26,237 nt of DNA from Alphaproteobacteria bacterium. GTDB taxonomy: Bacteria > Pseudomonadota > Alphaproteobacteria > Rickettsiales > UBA8987. Below are positions 1-6,931 of the stretch, piece by piece. The translations under genes were made by a program, and so were the position numbers. The notes beneath the pieces are model-generated. The model was not told the DNA's origin. It saw nothing but the letters and a program-made list of their open reading frames with translations, and did no database searches. Position 1 is the stretch's first letter. The number at the start of each line of letters is the position of its first letter. The stretch lies in NCBI GenBank assembly GCA_023269645.1, contig JAHFPR010000005.1, positions 883 to 27,119 of the forward strand. The letters are read 5' to 3'.

Positions 1-1
1 G

Positions 2-268
2 GCGCGCGCGTCCGGCAAGCCGGAGAACATCATCGAGAAGATGGTCGAAGGCCGCATCTCCAAGTTCTACGGCGAAGTGGTGCTGCCGGAACAGCTTTTT
101 GTGATGGATGGCAAAACCAAGGTTGCGGACGTGTTGAAAGCTGCCGAGAAAGACGTGGGCGCGCCCATCGAAATCACGGGCTTCATCCAGTTCATCCTGG
201 GCGAAGGCATCGAGAAAAAGGAAGAGAATTTTGCGGAAGAAGTCCGCAAGACCGCAGGGGTGGCGTAG
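2..268 (+). CDS. tsf: Elongation factor Ts, C-terminal part (5' end outside window)
   Basis: EF-Ts is the guanine nucleotide exchange factor that recycles EF-Tu during translation. Only the last 88 codons are present, open from base 2 to a TAG at 266-268. The visible part has the family's C-terminal signature: the stretch SGKPENIIEKMVEGRISKFY followed by VVLPEQLFV, and the nearly invariant LGEGIEKKEENFAEEV close to the end, so the gene ends at the usual place. It precedes pyrH and frr, the standard bacterial order (rpsB-tsf-pyrH-frr). Four bases after the stop a periodic hairpin element fills the spacer to pyrH. Identification is secure; the missing N-terminal half cannot be judged. Confidence 0.96.
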   Translation, partial: ARASGKPENIIEKMVEGRISKFYGEVVLPEQLFVMDGKTKVADVLKAAEKDVGAPIEITGFIQFILGEGIEKKEENFAEEVRKTAGVA

Positions 269-272
269 TAAA

Positions 273-339
273 AAGTGCTAGTGACAAGTGCAGGTGGCAA
301 GGGTATGTTAGCTTGCATTTGCCACTTGGACTTGCATTT
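273..339. repeat. Heptad-periodic inverted repeat in the tsf-pyrH spacer
   Basis: The spacer is made of two tracts with a 7-nt rhythm. The left tract, 273-300, is four heptads such as AAGTGCT and AGTGACA. The right tract, 312-339, is four heptads such as CTTGCAT and TTGCCAC. The right tract is an imperfect reverse complement of the left, so the RNA could fold into a long interrupted hairpin. No T-run follows, so it is not a standard terminator. The element ends just before the pyrH ribosome binding site. Its first bases, AAAAGTGCTAGTG (271-283), recur at 1066-1078 at the start of the next such element. Confidence 0.7.
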
Positions 340-353
340 TGAAGGATAACTCC

Positions 354-1076
354 ATGCCCAGTCCCTCCTACAAACGCATCCTGCTGAAGCTCTCTGGCGA
401 AGCACTGATGGGCGACCAGCAATATGGGCACGACATCGCCACCGTCCGCCGCATCTGCGAGGAAATAAAATCCGTCCACGCGATGGGTGTGCAGATATGC
501 CTGGTGGTGGGCGGCGGGAATATTTTTCGCGGCATGAAGGCGGCGGAAGCCGGGATGGATCGCGCCAGCGGCGATTATATGGGGATGCTTGCGACGGTGA
601 TGAACGCGCTCGCCATCCAGAATGTGCTGGAGCATCTGGAAGTGGATACGCGCGAACTTTCGGCCATCCATATGCACTCCGTGTGCGAACCGTATATCCG
701 CCGCCGCGCCACGCGCCATATGGAGCACGGGCGGGTGGTGATCTGTGCCGCCGGAACCGGCAACCCATTTTTCACCACGGATACCGCTGCTGCCCTCCGC
801 GCGGTGGAGCTGGAATGCGAAGTGCTCATGAAAGGCACGCAGGTGGACGGTGTGTATACCGCCGATCCGCATAAGGATAAAACTGCCATACGCTACGACA
901 CGCTCGATTACAGAACCGTGCTGGAGAAAGACCTTAAAGTGATGGATGGAACCGCCATCGCGCTGGCGCGGGAGAATAAATTGCCCATCGTGGTGTTCTC
1001 GCTGCATGAGCATGGCCGCTTCAGGGAAGTGGTGATGGGCAAGGGAGTGTTTACGATTGTAAAAGAAAAGTGCTAG
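354..1076 (+). CDS. pyrH: Uridylate kinase (UMP kinase)
   Basis: PyrH phosphorylates UMP to UDP with ATP in pyrimidine nucleotide synthesis; it is a cytosolic hexamer of the amino acid kinase fold. The 240-residue product has the usual family length. It shows KLSGEALMG near the N-terminus (phosphate-binding loop), GGGNIFRG, the DYMGMLATVMNALAIQ helix, GTGNPFFTTDTAAALRA in the UMP/ATP site, KGTQVDGVYTADP, and MDGTAIALARENKLPIVVF near the end. ATG 354 is chosen because AAGGA at 342-346 lies 7 bases upstream; a TTG at 339 in the same frame would overlap that site. The TAG stop (1074-1076) lies inside the periodic repeat that follows, so the last one or two residues (KC) appear to be supplied by the repeat. 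Confidence 0.97.
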   Translation: MPSPSYKRILLKLSGEALMGDQQYGHDIATVRRICEEIKSVHAMGVQICLVVGGGNIFRGMKAAEAGMDRASGDYMGMLATVMNALAIQNVLEHLEVDTRELSAIHMHSVCEPYIRRRATRHMEHGRVVICAAGTGNPFFTTDTAAALRAVELECEVLMKGTQVDGVYTADPHKDKTAIRYDTLDYRTVLEKDLKVMDGTAIALARENKLPIVVFSLHEHGRFREVVMGKGVFTIVKEKC

Positions 1077-1133
1077 TGTCGGTGACAGTGTCAGTGAAAT
1101 CTACTGGCACTATCACTGACACTCCTACTACTT
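1070..1133. repeat. Hexad-periodic inverted repeat in the pyrH-frr spacer
   Basis: A left tract with a 6-nt rhythm (units such as GTGTCG, GTGACA, GTGTCA; 1070-1099) is followed by a right tract of the complementary kind (CTATCA, CTGACA; about 1104-1133). At its core AGTGTCAGTG (1087-1096) pairs perfectly with CACTGACACT (1114-1123). The element overlaps the pyrH stop codon and ends against AAGGAG, the frr ribosome binding site. It shares its opening AAAAGTGCTAGTG with the tsf-pyrH spacer, although the repeat unit then differs. Confidence 0.75.
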
Positions 1134-1145
1134 AAGGAGAAAACT

Positions 1146-1700
1146 ATGTCTATCAATCAAGCCGAACTGAAGAAACGCATGGACGGGGCACTGGCCGCGT
1201 TCCAGAAAGACCTTTCCGGCCTGCGCACCGGGCGCGCCTCGCCGAATCTGGTGGAAGGCGTGATGGTGGAGGTTTACGGCAGCATGATGCCGCTCAATCA
1301 GGTAGCGACGGTTTCCATCCCCGAAGCGCGCATGATCAGCCTTCAGGTGTGGGATAAAAGCAATATTTCCGCTGTGGAAAAGGCCATCCGCATCGCCGAT
1401 CTCGGCCTGAATCCCTCCTCGGACGGTACGCTGGTGCGCATTCCGCTTCCCGACCTCACTGAGGAACGCCGCAAGGAACTGGTGAAAATCGCCCACACTC
1501 TCGCGGAGAAGGGGCGCATCGCCATCCGCAACGTGCGCAGGGAGGGGATGGATGCCGCCAAGAAAGCCGAGAAAAACAAGGAAATATCCGAAGACGAGCA
1601 GCGTCACCAGAGCGATCTCATCCAGAAACTCACGGACGAGCATATCGGCAAGGTGGATAGCCTGCTGAAGGATAAAGAGAAAGATATTATGAAAGTATAA
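1146..1700 (+). CDS. frr: Ribosome recycling factor
   Basis: RRF, with EF-G, splits the post-termination ribosome so that subunits can start a new round. The product is 184 residues, the normal length (about 185). Characteristic stretches are LSGLRTGRASPNLVEG in the first helix of the three-helix bundle, the hinge and domain II with SIPEARMISLQVWDKSN and EKAIRIADLGLNPSSDG, and the C-terminal helix with AHTLAEKGRIAIRNVRREG, then SEDEQRHQSDLIQKLTDEHI. ATG 1146 is preceded by AAGGAG (1134-1139) at good spacing. The stop TAA (1698-1700) is followed without any gap by a heptad-periodic hairpin element that fills the whole distance to uppS. Confidence 0.97.
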   Translation: MSINQAELKKRMDGALAAFQKDLSGLRTGRASPNLVEGVMVEVYGSMMPLNQVATVSIPEARMISLQVWDKSNISAVEKAIRIADLGLNPSSDGTLVRIPLPDLTEERRKELVKIAHTLAEKGRIAIRNVRREGMDAAKKAEKNKEISEDEQRHQSDLIQKLTDEHIGKVDSLLKDKEKDIMKV

Positions 1701-1796
1701 GGGGTTAGGGATTGGGGATCAGGAATTAGTAAGGCCAAAGATATTATCGCCCCACCCTTGCCCTAATTCCTACCCCCTAACCCCTAATCCCTCCCT
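1701..1796. repeat. Heptad-periodic inverted repeat occupying the entire frr-uppS spacer
   Basis: Every base between the frr stop and the uppS ATG belongs to this element. The left arm (1701-1728) is four G-rich heptads beginning GGGGTTA, GGGATTG. The right arm (1762-1796) is five C-rich heptads such as CCTAATT and CCTAACC, whose reverse complements match the left arm imperfectly. The middle (about 1729-1761) is not periodic. The 3' arm runs directly into the ATG at 1797, so no purine-rich ribosome binding site is available to uppS. Confidence 0.85.
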
Positions 1797-2507
1797 ATGC
1801 ACATCGCCATCATCATGGACGGAAACGGTCGCTGGGCGAAGGCGCGCCACCTGCCGCGCACGGCGGGGCATAAAAAGGGCGCGGATGCCGCCCGCGCCGC
1901 CATTGAAGCCTGCGTGGAACTCCGCGTCCCCTGCCTCACGCTTTATGCTTTCTCCAGCGAAAACTGGAACCGCCCGGAAGAAGAAGTGGGTGAGCTGATG
2001 AACCTGCTGAAATTCTATCTCGGCAGGGAGCTGGCCTCGCTGCATAAAAACGGTGTGCGGATGCGCTTCATCGGCGACCGCTCCCGCTTAAGCGAAGACA
2101 TCCGCGAACGGCTGGCGCAGGCGGAGGAACTTACGGCAAACAACACGCGGCTGTGGCTTCAGGTTGCGCTCAGCTACGGCAGTCGCCAGGAAATCGTGCA
2201 GGCGGCGCGTGCGCTGGCGGAGCAGGTTTCCGCCGGAACACTCGATCTCGCTGCGATAGATGAAAAGCTGCTGGAACGCCACCTCTACACCGCCGGGCTG
2301 CCGGATCCCGATCTTCTCATCCGCACCGGCGGTGACCAGCGCATCAGCAATTTCCTGCTGTGGCAGTGCGCCTATACGGAGTTCTATTTCACCGACACGC
2401 TCTGGCCGGATTTCAGCAAGGAAAACTTACGCGAAGCCATCGAGGATTTCCGGGGGCGGGAGCGCAGGTTCGGAAAGACGGAGGCGAAGGTAAGCAATGT
2501 GGAGTAG
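1797..2507 (+). CDS. uppS: Isoprenyl transferase (undecaprenyl diphosphate synthase)
   Basis: UppS adds isopentenyl units in cis to farnesyl diphosphate to make the C55 carrier lipid for peptidoglycan and other wall polymers. The 236-residue product begins almost directly with the substrate-binding motif IIMDGNGRWA (catalytic Asp of MDGNGRW), then GHKKGAD, LTLYAFSSENWNRP, and the C-terminal LPDPDLLIRTGGDQRISNFL and WPDF motifs. Homologues usually have ten or more residues before the first motif; here only Met-His-Ile-Ala precede it, and an in-frame TAA at 1785-1787 rules out a longer upstream start. No Shine-Dalgarno sequence exists because the periodic repeat abuts the ATG. cdsA follows after another palindromic element. 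Confidence 0.95.
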   Translation: MHIAIIMDGNGRWAKARHLPRTAGHKKGADAARAAIEACVELRVPCLTLYAFSSENWNRPEEEVGELMNLLKFYLGRELASLHKNGVRMRFIGDRSRLSEDIRERLAQAEELTANNTRLWLQVALSYGSRQEIVQAARALAEQVSAGTLDLAAIDEKLLERHLYTAGLPDPDLLIRTGGDQRISNFLLWQCAYTEFYFTDTLWPDFSKENLREAIEDFRGRERRFGKTEAKVSNVE

Positions 2508-2514
2508 TTTCTTT

Positions 2515-2625
2515 GTCATTCCCGCCAGCCTTCGTAAAAGTAAACTGGCGGGAATCCAGCGCGTCGCGTCCGCGACGCAGAGAGCTTTTCTTAAAACGCT
2601 GGATTCCAGCTTTCGCTGGAATGAT
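2515..2625. repeat. Two-lobed palindromic element D between uppS and cdsA
   Basis: The left lobe reads GTCAT (2515-2519), a hairpin with stem TCCCGCCAG pairing with CTGGCGGGA, then ATCCA. The right lobe is the inverted counterpart, ending at about 2625, with stem TCCAGC/GCTGGA around a short loop. A GC-rich hairpin lies between (centred on GTCGCG near 2565). Overall length, about 110 bp, matches the elements at 15173-15282 and 24896-25002, which have the same GTCAT-hairpin-ATCCA module. It separates uppS from cdsA and may modulate their co-expression, which is inference. Confidence 0.75.
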
Positions 2626-2638
2626 GGTGGGGACACTG

Positions 2639-3334
2639 ATGTCTGAACTGAAAACACGCATTATTTCCGCCGCGATCCTTGCGCCCGTCGTGCTGGGCAT
2701 CGTATGGAACGGCGGCATCCCGTTCGTGCTCCTGATGGGCGTGTGCTTTGTGCTGATGCTCCGCGAGTGGATTACCATCACCCGCAGCGCGCCGAACCGC
2801 ATCGTGTGGGCGATCTGGGGCGCGATCTATATCGGCGTGCCGTGTGCGATGCTGGCACTGTTCCGCGTTTCCACCGACGGCAAATGGGATGAGATGGTCT
2901 ACCTCACTATCGCGGTGGTATGGGCGACGGACATCGGCGCGTATTTCGTGGGGCGGAAATTCGGAAAACACAAGCTCGCCCCAAAAATCAGCCCCAAAAA
3001 AACCTGGGAAGGGCTGATCGGCGGGATGGTGTGCGCCGCCGTAAGCGGCCTGCTGATGTTTTACGTACTTATCGGCGGTAAGAATATCGCCGCAGGATGC
3101 CGTATCAATTGCGATTCGCTTCTTGGATTTCAGTGGCTTCCCTTTATGGTGCTCTGTGTCTTCCTCGCCGTCATCGCACAAATAGGTGACTTGTACGAAA
3201 GCTGGGTAAAGCGCAAATTCGGGGTGAAGGATAGCGGCAACCTCATCCCCGGACATGGCGGTTTACTTGATCGCATGGATGGTATACTCTCCGTGGCCTG
3301 GGCGATTACCATCCTCTGGGCGATTGTCGGATAA
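2639..3334 (+). CDS. cdsA: Phosphatidate cytidylyltransferase (CDP-diglyceride synthase)
   Basis: CdsA converts phosphatidic acid and CTP to CDP-diacylglycerol, the branch point of phospholipid synthesis, in the inner membrane. The 231-residue protein has several hydrophobic segments and the family's C-terminal signature: DIGAYFVGRKFGKHKLAP, SPKKTWEGLIGG, then QIGDLYESWVKRKFGVKDSG and PGHGGLLDRMDG, where the acidic and lysine residues bind metal and substrate. ATG 2639 is preferred because GGTGGGGA lies just upstream. The frame is open further 5', but only through the palindromic element, so that extension is unlikely to be translated. dxr follows 12 bases after the stop, consistent with one operon. 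Confidence 0.94.
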   Translation: MSELKTRIISAAILAPVVLGIVWNGGIPFVLLMGVCFVLMLREWITITRSAPNRIVWAIWGAIYIGVPCAMLALFRVSTDGKWDEMVYLTIAVVWATDIGAYFVGRKFGKHKLAPKISPKKTWEGLIGGMVCAAVSGLLMFYVLIGGKNIAAGCRINCDSLLGFQWLPFMVLCVFLAVIAQIGDLYESWVKRKFGVKDSGNLIPGHGGLLDRMDGILSVAWAITILWAIVG

Positions 3335-3346
3335 ATCACGGTACGC

Positions 3347-4594
3347 ATGAACCAGCCCGCTCCCCTGCTGAAAGCCGCCGCCCGCCCGCGCCGCATCTCG
3401 ATTTTCGGCGCGACGGGAACTATCGGCCAGAACACGCTGCACCTGATTGCACAGAGCACGGGTGCGTTCGCGGTGGAGGCACTGGTATCTTCCACGCGCG
3501 TTCGGGAGCTTGCGGAAGCTGTGAAATCCTGCGGTGCGAAGCTCGCCGTGATCGAGGACGAATCAAAATACGAGGAGTTGAAGCACCTGCTGGCGGGCAC
3601 GGGCATCGAGGCCGCGAGCGGAAAGCAGGCTGTGCTGGAAGCCGCCGCCCGCCCGGTGGATATGCTGGTATCGGGCATCGTGGGTGCGGCGGCACTGGCT
3701 CCCACGCTCGTGGCTATCCGCCAGGGCGTGACTATCGGTCTTGCCAACAAGGAGTGTCTGGTCTGCGCAGGCGACCTGATGATTGCGGAGGCGGCGCGTT
3801 ATAACGCGAAATTGCTGCCCATTGATTCCGAGCATAACGCCGTGTTCCAGACGCTGGATTTTGCGCATCCGGAAACTATCGAGCGTATCACGCTGACCGC
3901 TTCCGGCGGGCCGTTCCGCACGTTTTTGCGGGAGGAAATGGTGAATGTCACCCCCGAACAGGCCGTCGCCCATCCCAACTGGAGCATGGGCGCGAAAATC
4001 TCCGTGGATTCCGCCACCATGATGAATAAGGGGTTGGAGATCATTGAGGCATATCATTTATTTCCCGTGGAAAAACAGCAGATTGATGCGATTATCCATC
4101 CGGAATCCATCGTGCATTGCCTGGTGGCGTATCGGGATGGCTCGATGCTGGCGGGCTTGAGCATCCCCGATATGCGTGTGCCGATTGCCTTCGCGCTCGC
4201 CTGGCCGGAACGCATGGAAACGGAAACGAAGCGGCTGAACCTTGCGGAAATCGGCAAGCTCACCTTCGAGAAACCGGATGAAGTGAAGTTCCCCGCCTTG
4301 CACATCGCGCGGGCGGCACTGGAGGCGGGCGGAACCGCGCCCTGTGTGCTGAATGCCGCGAATGAAATCGCTGTCGCCGCGTTTCTGGAGAAAAAGCTCA
4401 GCTTTCTGGGCATTGCCGCTGTGGTGGAGGAAACGCTGGCGCAGCTTCCCGCCGAGGTACTCACCTCGCTGGAGCAGGTATACGACACCGATAAAATAGC
4501 CCGCGCTAAAGCCAGGATGCTGGCGGAAAATAGGGAAAAAAAGCACTATGCTGGAGCAATGTTTTCTGTGGCAAAATGCGGGAGCGGGGAATAA
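3347..4594 (+). CDS. dxr: 1-deoxy-D-xylulose 5-phosphate reductoisomerase
   Basis: Dxr makes 2-C-methyl-D-erythritol 4-phosphate from DXP with NADPH, the first committed step of the MEP isoprenoid pathway that feeds UppS upstream. The product is 415 residues, slightly longer than the usual 390-400 because of a short N-terminal extension. The NADPH loop GATGTIGQNTL, the LANKECLVCAG segment, the metal-binding PIDSEHNAVFQ (Asp160, Glu162), SGGPFR, the active-site stretch NWSMGAKISVDSATMMNKGL with the following EIIEAYHLF, and IHPESIVH are all visible. The C-terminal LNAANEIAVAAFL helix is also present. It converges on the opposite-strand acyltransferase gene, whose stop is only 12 bases away; an AT-rich 7-bp inverted repeat (4591-4610) spans the junction. 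Confidence 0.97.
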   Translation: MNQPAPLLKAAARPRRISIFGATGTIGQNTLHLIAQSTGAFAVEALVSSTRVRELAEAVKSCGAKLAVIEDESKYEELKHLLAGTGIEAASGKQAVLEAAARPVDMLVSGIVGAAALAPTLVAIRQGVTIGLANKECLVCAGDLMIAEAARYNAKLLPIDSEHNAVFQTLDFAHPETIERITLTASGGPFRTFLREEMVNVTPEQAVAHPNWSMGAKISVDSATMMNKGLEIIEAYHLFPVEKQQIDAIIHPESIVHCLVAYRDGSMLAGLSIPDMRVPIAFALAWPERMETETKRLNLAEIGKLTFEKPDEVKFPALHIARAALEAGGTAPCVLNAANEIAVAAFLEKKLSFLGIAAVVEETLAQLPAEVLTSLEQVYDTDKIARAKARMLAENREKKHYAGAMFSVAKCGSGE

Positions 4595-4606
4595 TTTTTC
4601 CTGAAA

Positions 4607-5611
4607 TTATGCCGTCCTGTGCAGCACTGTTTTCTTCAGTTTCAAAGCGTGTTTTTCTACCAGATGCCAGGAGGCAAAAGCGAATAGCAATGTTATCAGA
4701 AACACACAAGGAATAAACCACACCAGGCTGAGACCAGGAAAATAATGCACCAGCGTCTGTGTGACAGGGGTGGAGTAAATATACAGGCCATAGGAAAAAT
4801 CACCGTATTTACTCCATCGCTGGAAAGGCAATCGCTTGCTGAAAACGCAGAAAAATACCAGGTAAGGAAGTGCCACCATGTATAAAATGAAAGAGTGTAA
4901 GTAAAATGCTGTTATCATCAGGATCAGGCACAGCAGTGAGATCGGCAGCCGCCAGGGGATAATGGGGAAAAAGAAATAAAATGCCGTGCCGATAAGAAAA
5001 AACACTATGCAGCTGTTTGTTCCGAAAGTGCTGATGTCCAAATGTGCCGAGGAATAATAGTTGGCGAATAAACCATATGTTGCAGCTATCAGTATAATCA
5101 GGGCAATTTCTCGACGCAACAACCCCACCACACCCAGTGCCGCCACCATCACATACATCAGAAACTCGATAGGAAGCGTCCATAGTGCCCCGTTAACCAC
5201 CATCGGATAAGGATTGGTGGTAAAAACCCCCGGAAGAAAAGGGATGGTGATGAGCAGAAGGTTAAACAGGTAGATATGGGTTCCGGCACTGGAAAAATAA
5301 TCTGCGACAGGTAAGGTCGTTACGATAGGGCCAAGCAGGTAGGCGCACCCCACCACCGGAACGACCAGCGCAGGGAAAATCCGAAGCGCGCGGTTTCTGA
5401 AATAATGTCCTGCATCCGGGTGATGCACCCAGCTTGCGGTGATAAGGAAACCGCTGATAAGGAAAAAAATATTTGCCCCCAGGCCTGCGCCTGTAAAAAG
5501 ATGGGGGGCTTCAGGCGCGGAATGACAGATCACGCTATGGCTGACAAGCACCAGAAGTGCTGCCATAAAGCGCAGGCAATCAAAATTATTACTGGCGGAA
5601 AAAGAGGACAC
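4607..5611 (-). CDS. Acyltransferase 3 family membrane protein
   Basis: This resembles the OafA/YrhL-type acyltransferases, multi-pass inner-membrane proteins that transfer acetyl or other acyl groups to sugars of surface polysaccharides. The N-terminus has the family motif R-F-x-A-A-x-x-V-x-x-S-H (Arg14, His25), followed by FFLISGFLI (49-57) and FRNRALRIFP (71-80). Around ten hydrophobic segments follow, and the protein ends with the usual basic tail after SWHLVEKH. Length, 334 residues, suits the membrane domain alone. The gene is visibly AT-richer than its neighbours and runs opposite to them in the middle of the dxr-rseP junction, suggesting insertion. The start is uncertain: the call uses GTG at 5609-5611 because no in-frame ATG lies upstream, and no clear ribosome binding site is seen. 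Substrate unknown. Confidence 0.85.
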   Translation of the reverse strand: MSSFSASNNFDCLRFMAALLVLVSHSVICHSAPEAPHLFTGAGLGANIFFLISGFLITASWVHHPDAGHYFRNRALRIFPALVVPVVGCAYLLGPIVTTLPVADYFSSAGTHIYLFNLLLITIPFLPGVFTTNPYPMVVNGALWTLPIEFLMYVMVAALGVVGLLRREIALIILIAATYGLFANYYSSAHLDISTFGTNSCIVFFLIGTAFYFFFPIIPWRLPISLLCLILMITAFYLHSFILYMVALPYLVFFCVFSKRLPFQRWSKYGDFSYGLYIYSTPVTQTLVHYFPGLSLVWFIPCVFLITLLFAFASWHLVEKHALKLKKTVLHRTA

Positions 5612-5743
5612 GAGGGATTGAATCCATCTATCGTAGGATTAGGATACCTTATATAACCTCTGGAGAGGAGGTATGTCAGCAAAAAATATGCAGTCAAACT
5701 TTCTCCAAATCCACAAAAATTTGCGGATACCCTGCTCCACCCC

Positions 5744-5770
5744 TTGCAACCAGGCTACCGATAGTATACA
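5744..5770 (+). promoter_or_regulatory. Possible promoter upstream of rseP
   Basis: TTGCAA (5744-5749) and TATACA (5765-5770) resemble -35 and -10 hexamers, but the 15-bp spacer is short. Transcription from this -10 would start about at the rseP ATG (5779), which lacks a Shine-Dalgarno sequence. The rest of the 5612-5743 spacer is AT-rich. It contains GGAGAGGAGG (5662-5671) followed by an ATG at 5673 that opens a 43-codon frame overlapping the rseP start; I do not call it a gene. Confidence 0.35.
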
Positions 5771-5778
5771 TAACTACG

Positions 5779-6930
5779 ATGAGCACACTGTATTCTTTTT
5801 TTGATTTTCTGTTGCTGCAGGTCTATGCGCCTACGGTGAATTACTTTTTGCCGTTCGTGGTCATCATTTCGGTGATCGTTTTTATCCACGAATTCGGGCA
5901 TTACTGGGTGGCGCGACGCTGCGGCGTGAAGGTGGAGGCGTTTTCCATCGGCTTCGGCAGGGAGGTTTTCGGGTGGACGAACAAAGCGGGCACACGCTGG
6001 AAAATCGCGCTGGTTCCGCTCGGCGGCTACGTCAAGATGTTCGGGGACGAAGGCGCGGCCAGCAATCCCGATAGCGAAAAAATCTCCGAACTGACCCCGG
6101 AGGAGCGCAAAATCGCCTTCAACACCCAGCCGCTCCACAAAAAAGCGGCGATTGCATCGGCGGGGCCGATTGCTAACTTCCTGCTTTCCATCCTCATTCT
6201 CACGTTTTTCATCTGGCATTACGGTATTGCGGAAAGCAGCTCCGAAGTCGGCAAGGTGATGAAGGGCAGCGCGGCGGAGGAAACCGGGTTAAAGTCGGGG
6301 GATAAAATCACCGAGTTGAACGGTGTTTCTATTTCCAAATTCCAGGAGCTTCAGGGCATCGTGTCGCTTCATCCGGATATGGAAATGAGCATTACCTATG
6401 AACGCGAGGGGCAATGCATCCACGGGAAAATCTCTCCGAAACTCCGCGAAAGTACGGATATTTTCGGCAACAAGGTAGAAATCGGGCAGATCGGCATCAG
6501 CCCCGGCGGCATGGTGCATACGGCGCAGCTTGCCCCCCTGCCTGCCCTTGGCGCGGCCATACGCGAAACTTATACCATCAGCGTACAAACGCTCACCGCG
6601 CTTGGACAGGTGATTACGGGCGCGCGCAGTGTCAACCAGCTCAGCGGCACGATGCGCATCGTGGAATATTCGGGGCAGGCAGCCAGTCACGGGCTGGAAA
6701 CCGTGCTCTGGTTCATGGTGGTGCTTTCCATTAATCTTGGCTTGATTAATCTGTTTCCCATCCCTATGTTGGACGGCGGTCACCTGTTCTTTTACGCCAT
6801 CGAGGCGGCGCGGGGCAGGCCACTCAAGGAACGGACGCTGGAATATTGTTTCCGGTTCGGATTGCTGGTAATCATCTCGTTGATGCTGCGTACCGCATTC
6901 AATGATTTGAAACATTTTGGGGTGTTTTAG
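5779..6930 (+). CDS. rseP: Site-2 intramembrane zinc metalloprotease RseP
   Basis: RseP (EcfE/YaeL) cuts membrane-embedded anti-sigma factors such as RseA in the envelope stress response and clears signal peptide remnants. The 383-residue protein shows the zinc site HEFGH (37-41) in the first transmembrane helix, VPLGGYVKMFGDE after it, one PDZ domain at about residues 155-235 (EETGLKSGDKITELNG), and the third zinc ligand in LDGGH (331-335) preceded by NLGLINLFPIPM. E. coli RseP has two tandem PDZ domains; only one is clear here, which is common in Alphaproteobacteria. ATG 5779 leaves a plausible short cytoplasmic or periplasmic lead. bamA begins 1 base after the stop, so the two are probably co-transcribed. 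Confidence 0.95.
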   Translation: MSTLYSFFDFLLLQVYAPTVNYFLPFVVIISVIVFIHEFGHYWVARRCGVKVEAFSIGFGREVFGWTNKAGTRWKIALVPLGGYVKMFGDEGAASNPDSEKISELTPEERKIAFNTQPLHKKAAIASAGPIANFLLSILILTFFIWHYGIAESSSEVGKVMKGSAAEETGLKSGDKITELNGVSISKFQELQGIVSLHPDMEMSITYEREGQCIHGKISPKLRESTDIFGNKVEIGQIGISPGGMVHTAQLAPLPALGAAIRETYTISVQTLTALGQVITGARSVNQLSGTMRIVEYSGQAASHGLETVLWFMVVLSINLGLINLFPIPMLDGGHLFFYAIEAARGRPLKERTLEYCFRFGLLVIISLMLRTAFNDLKHFGVF

Positions 6931-6931
6931 A

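Noticed and set aside
192..1013. Minus-strand open frame opposite tsf and pyrH
   Set aside because: Antisense shadow of pyrH; no motif, and it crosses the periodic spacer.
2360..2638. N-terminal extension of cdsA through the palindromic element
   Set aside because: The frame is open but would overlap uppS and translate the repeat; ATG 2639 has its own ribosome binding site and gives the family start.
4591..4610. ATAATTT/AAATTAT inverted repeat at the dxr-acyltransferase junction, considered as a bidirectional terminator
   Set aside because: The stem is only 7 A-T pairs and too weak for a convincing intrinsic terminator.
5673..5804. 43-codon frame starting after GGAGAGGAGGT before rseP
   Set aside because: The purine run is adjacent to the ATG, the product has no recognisable feature, and it overlaps the rseP start in another frame.
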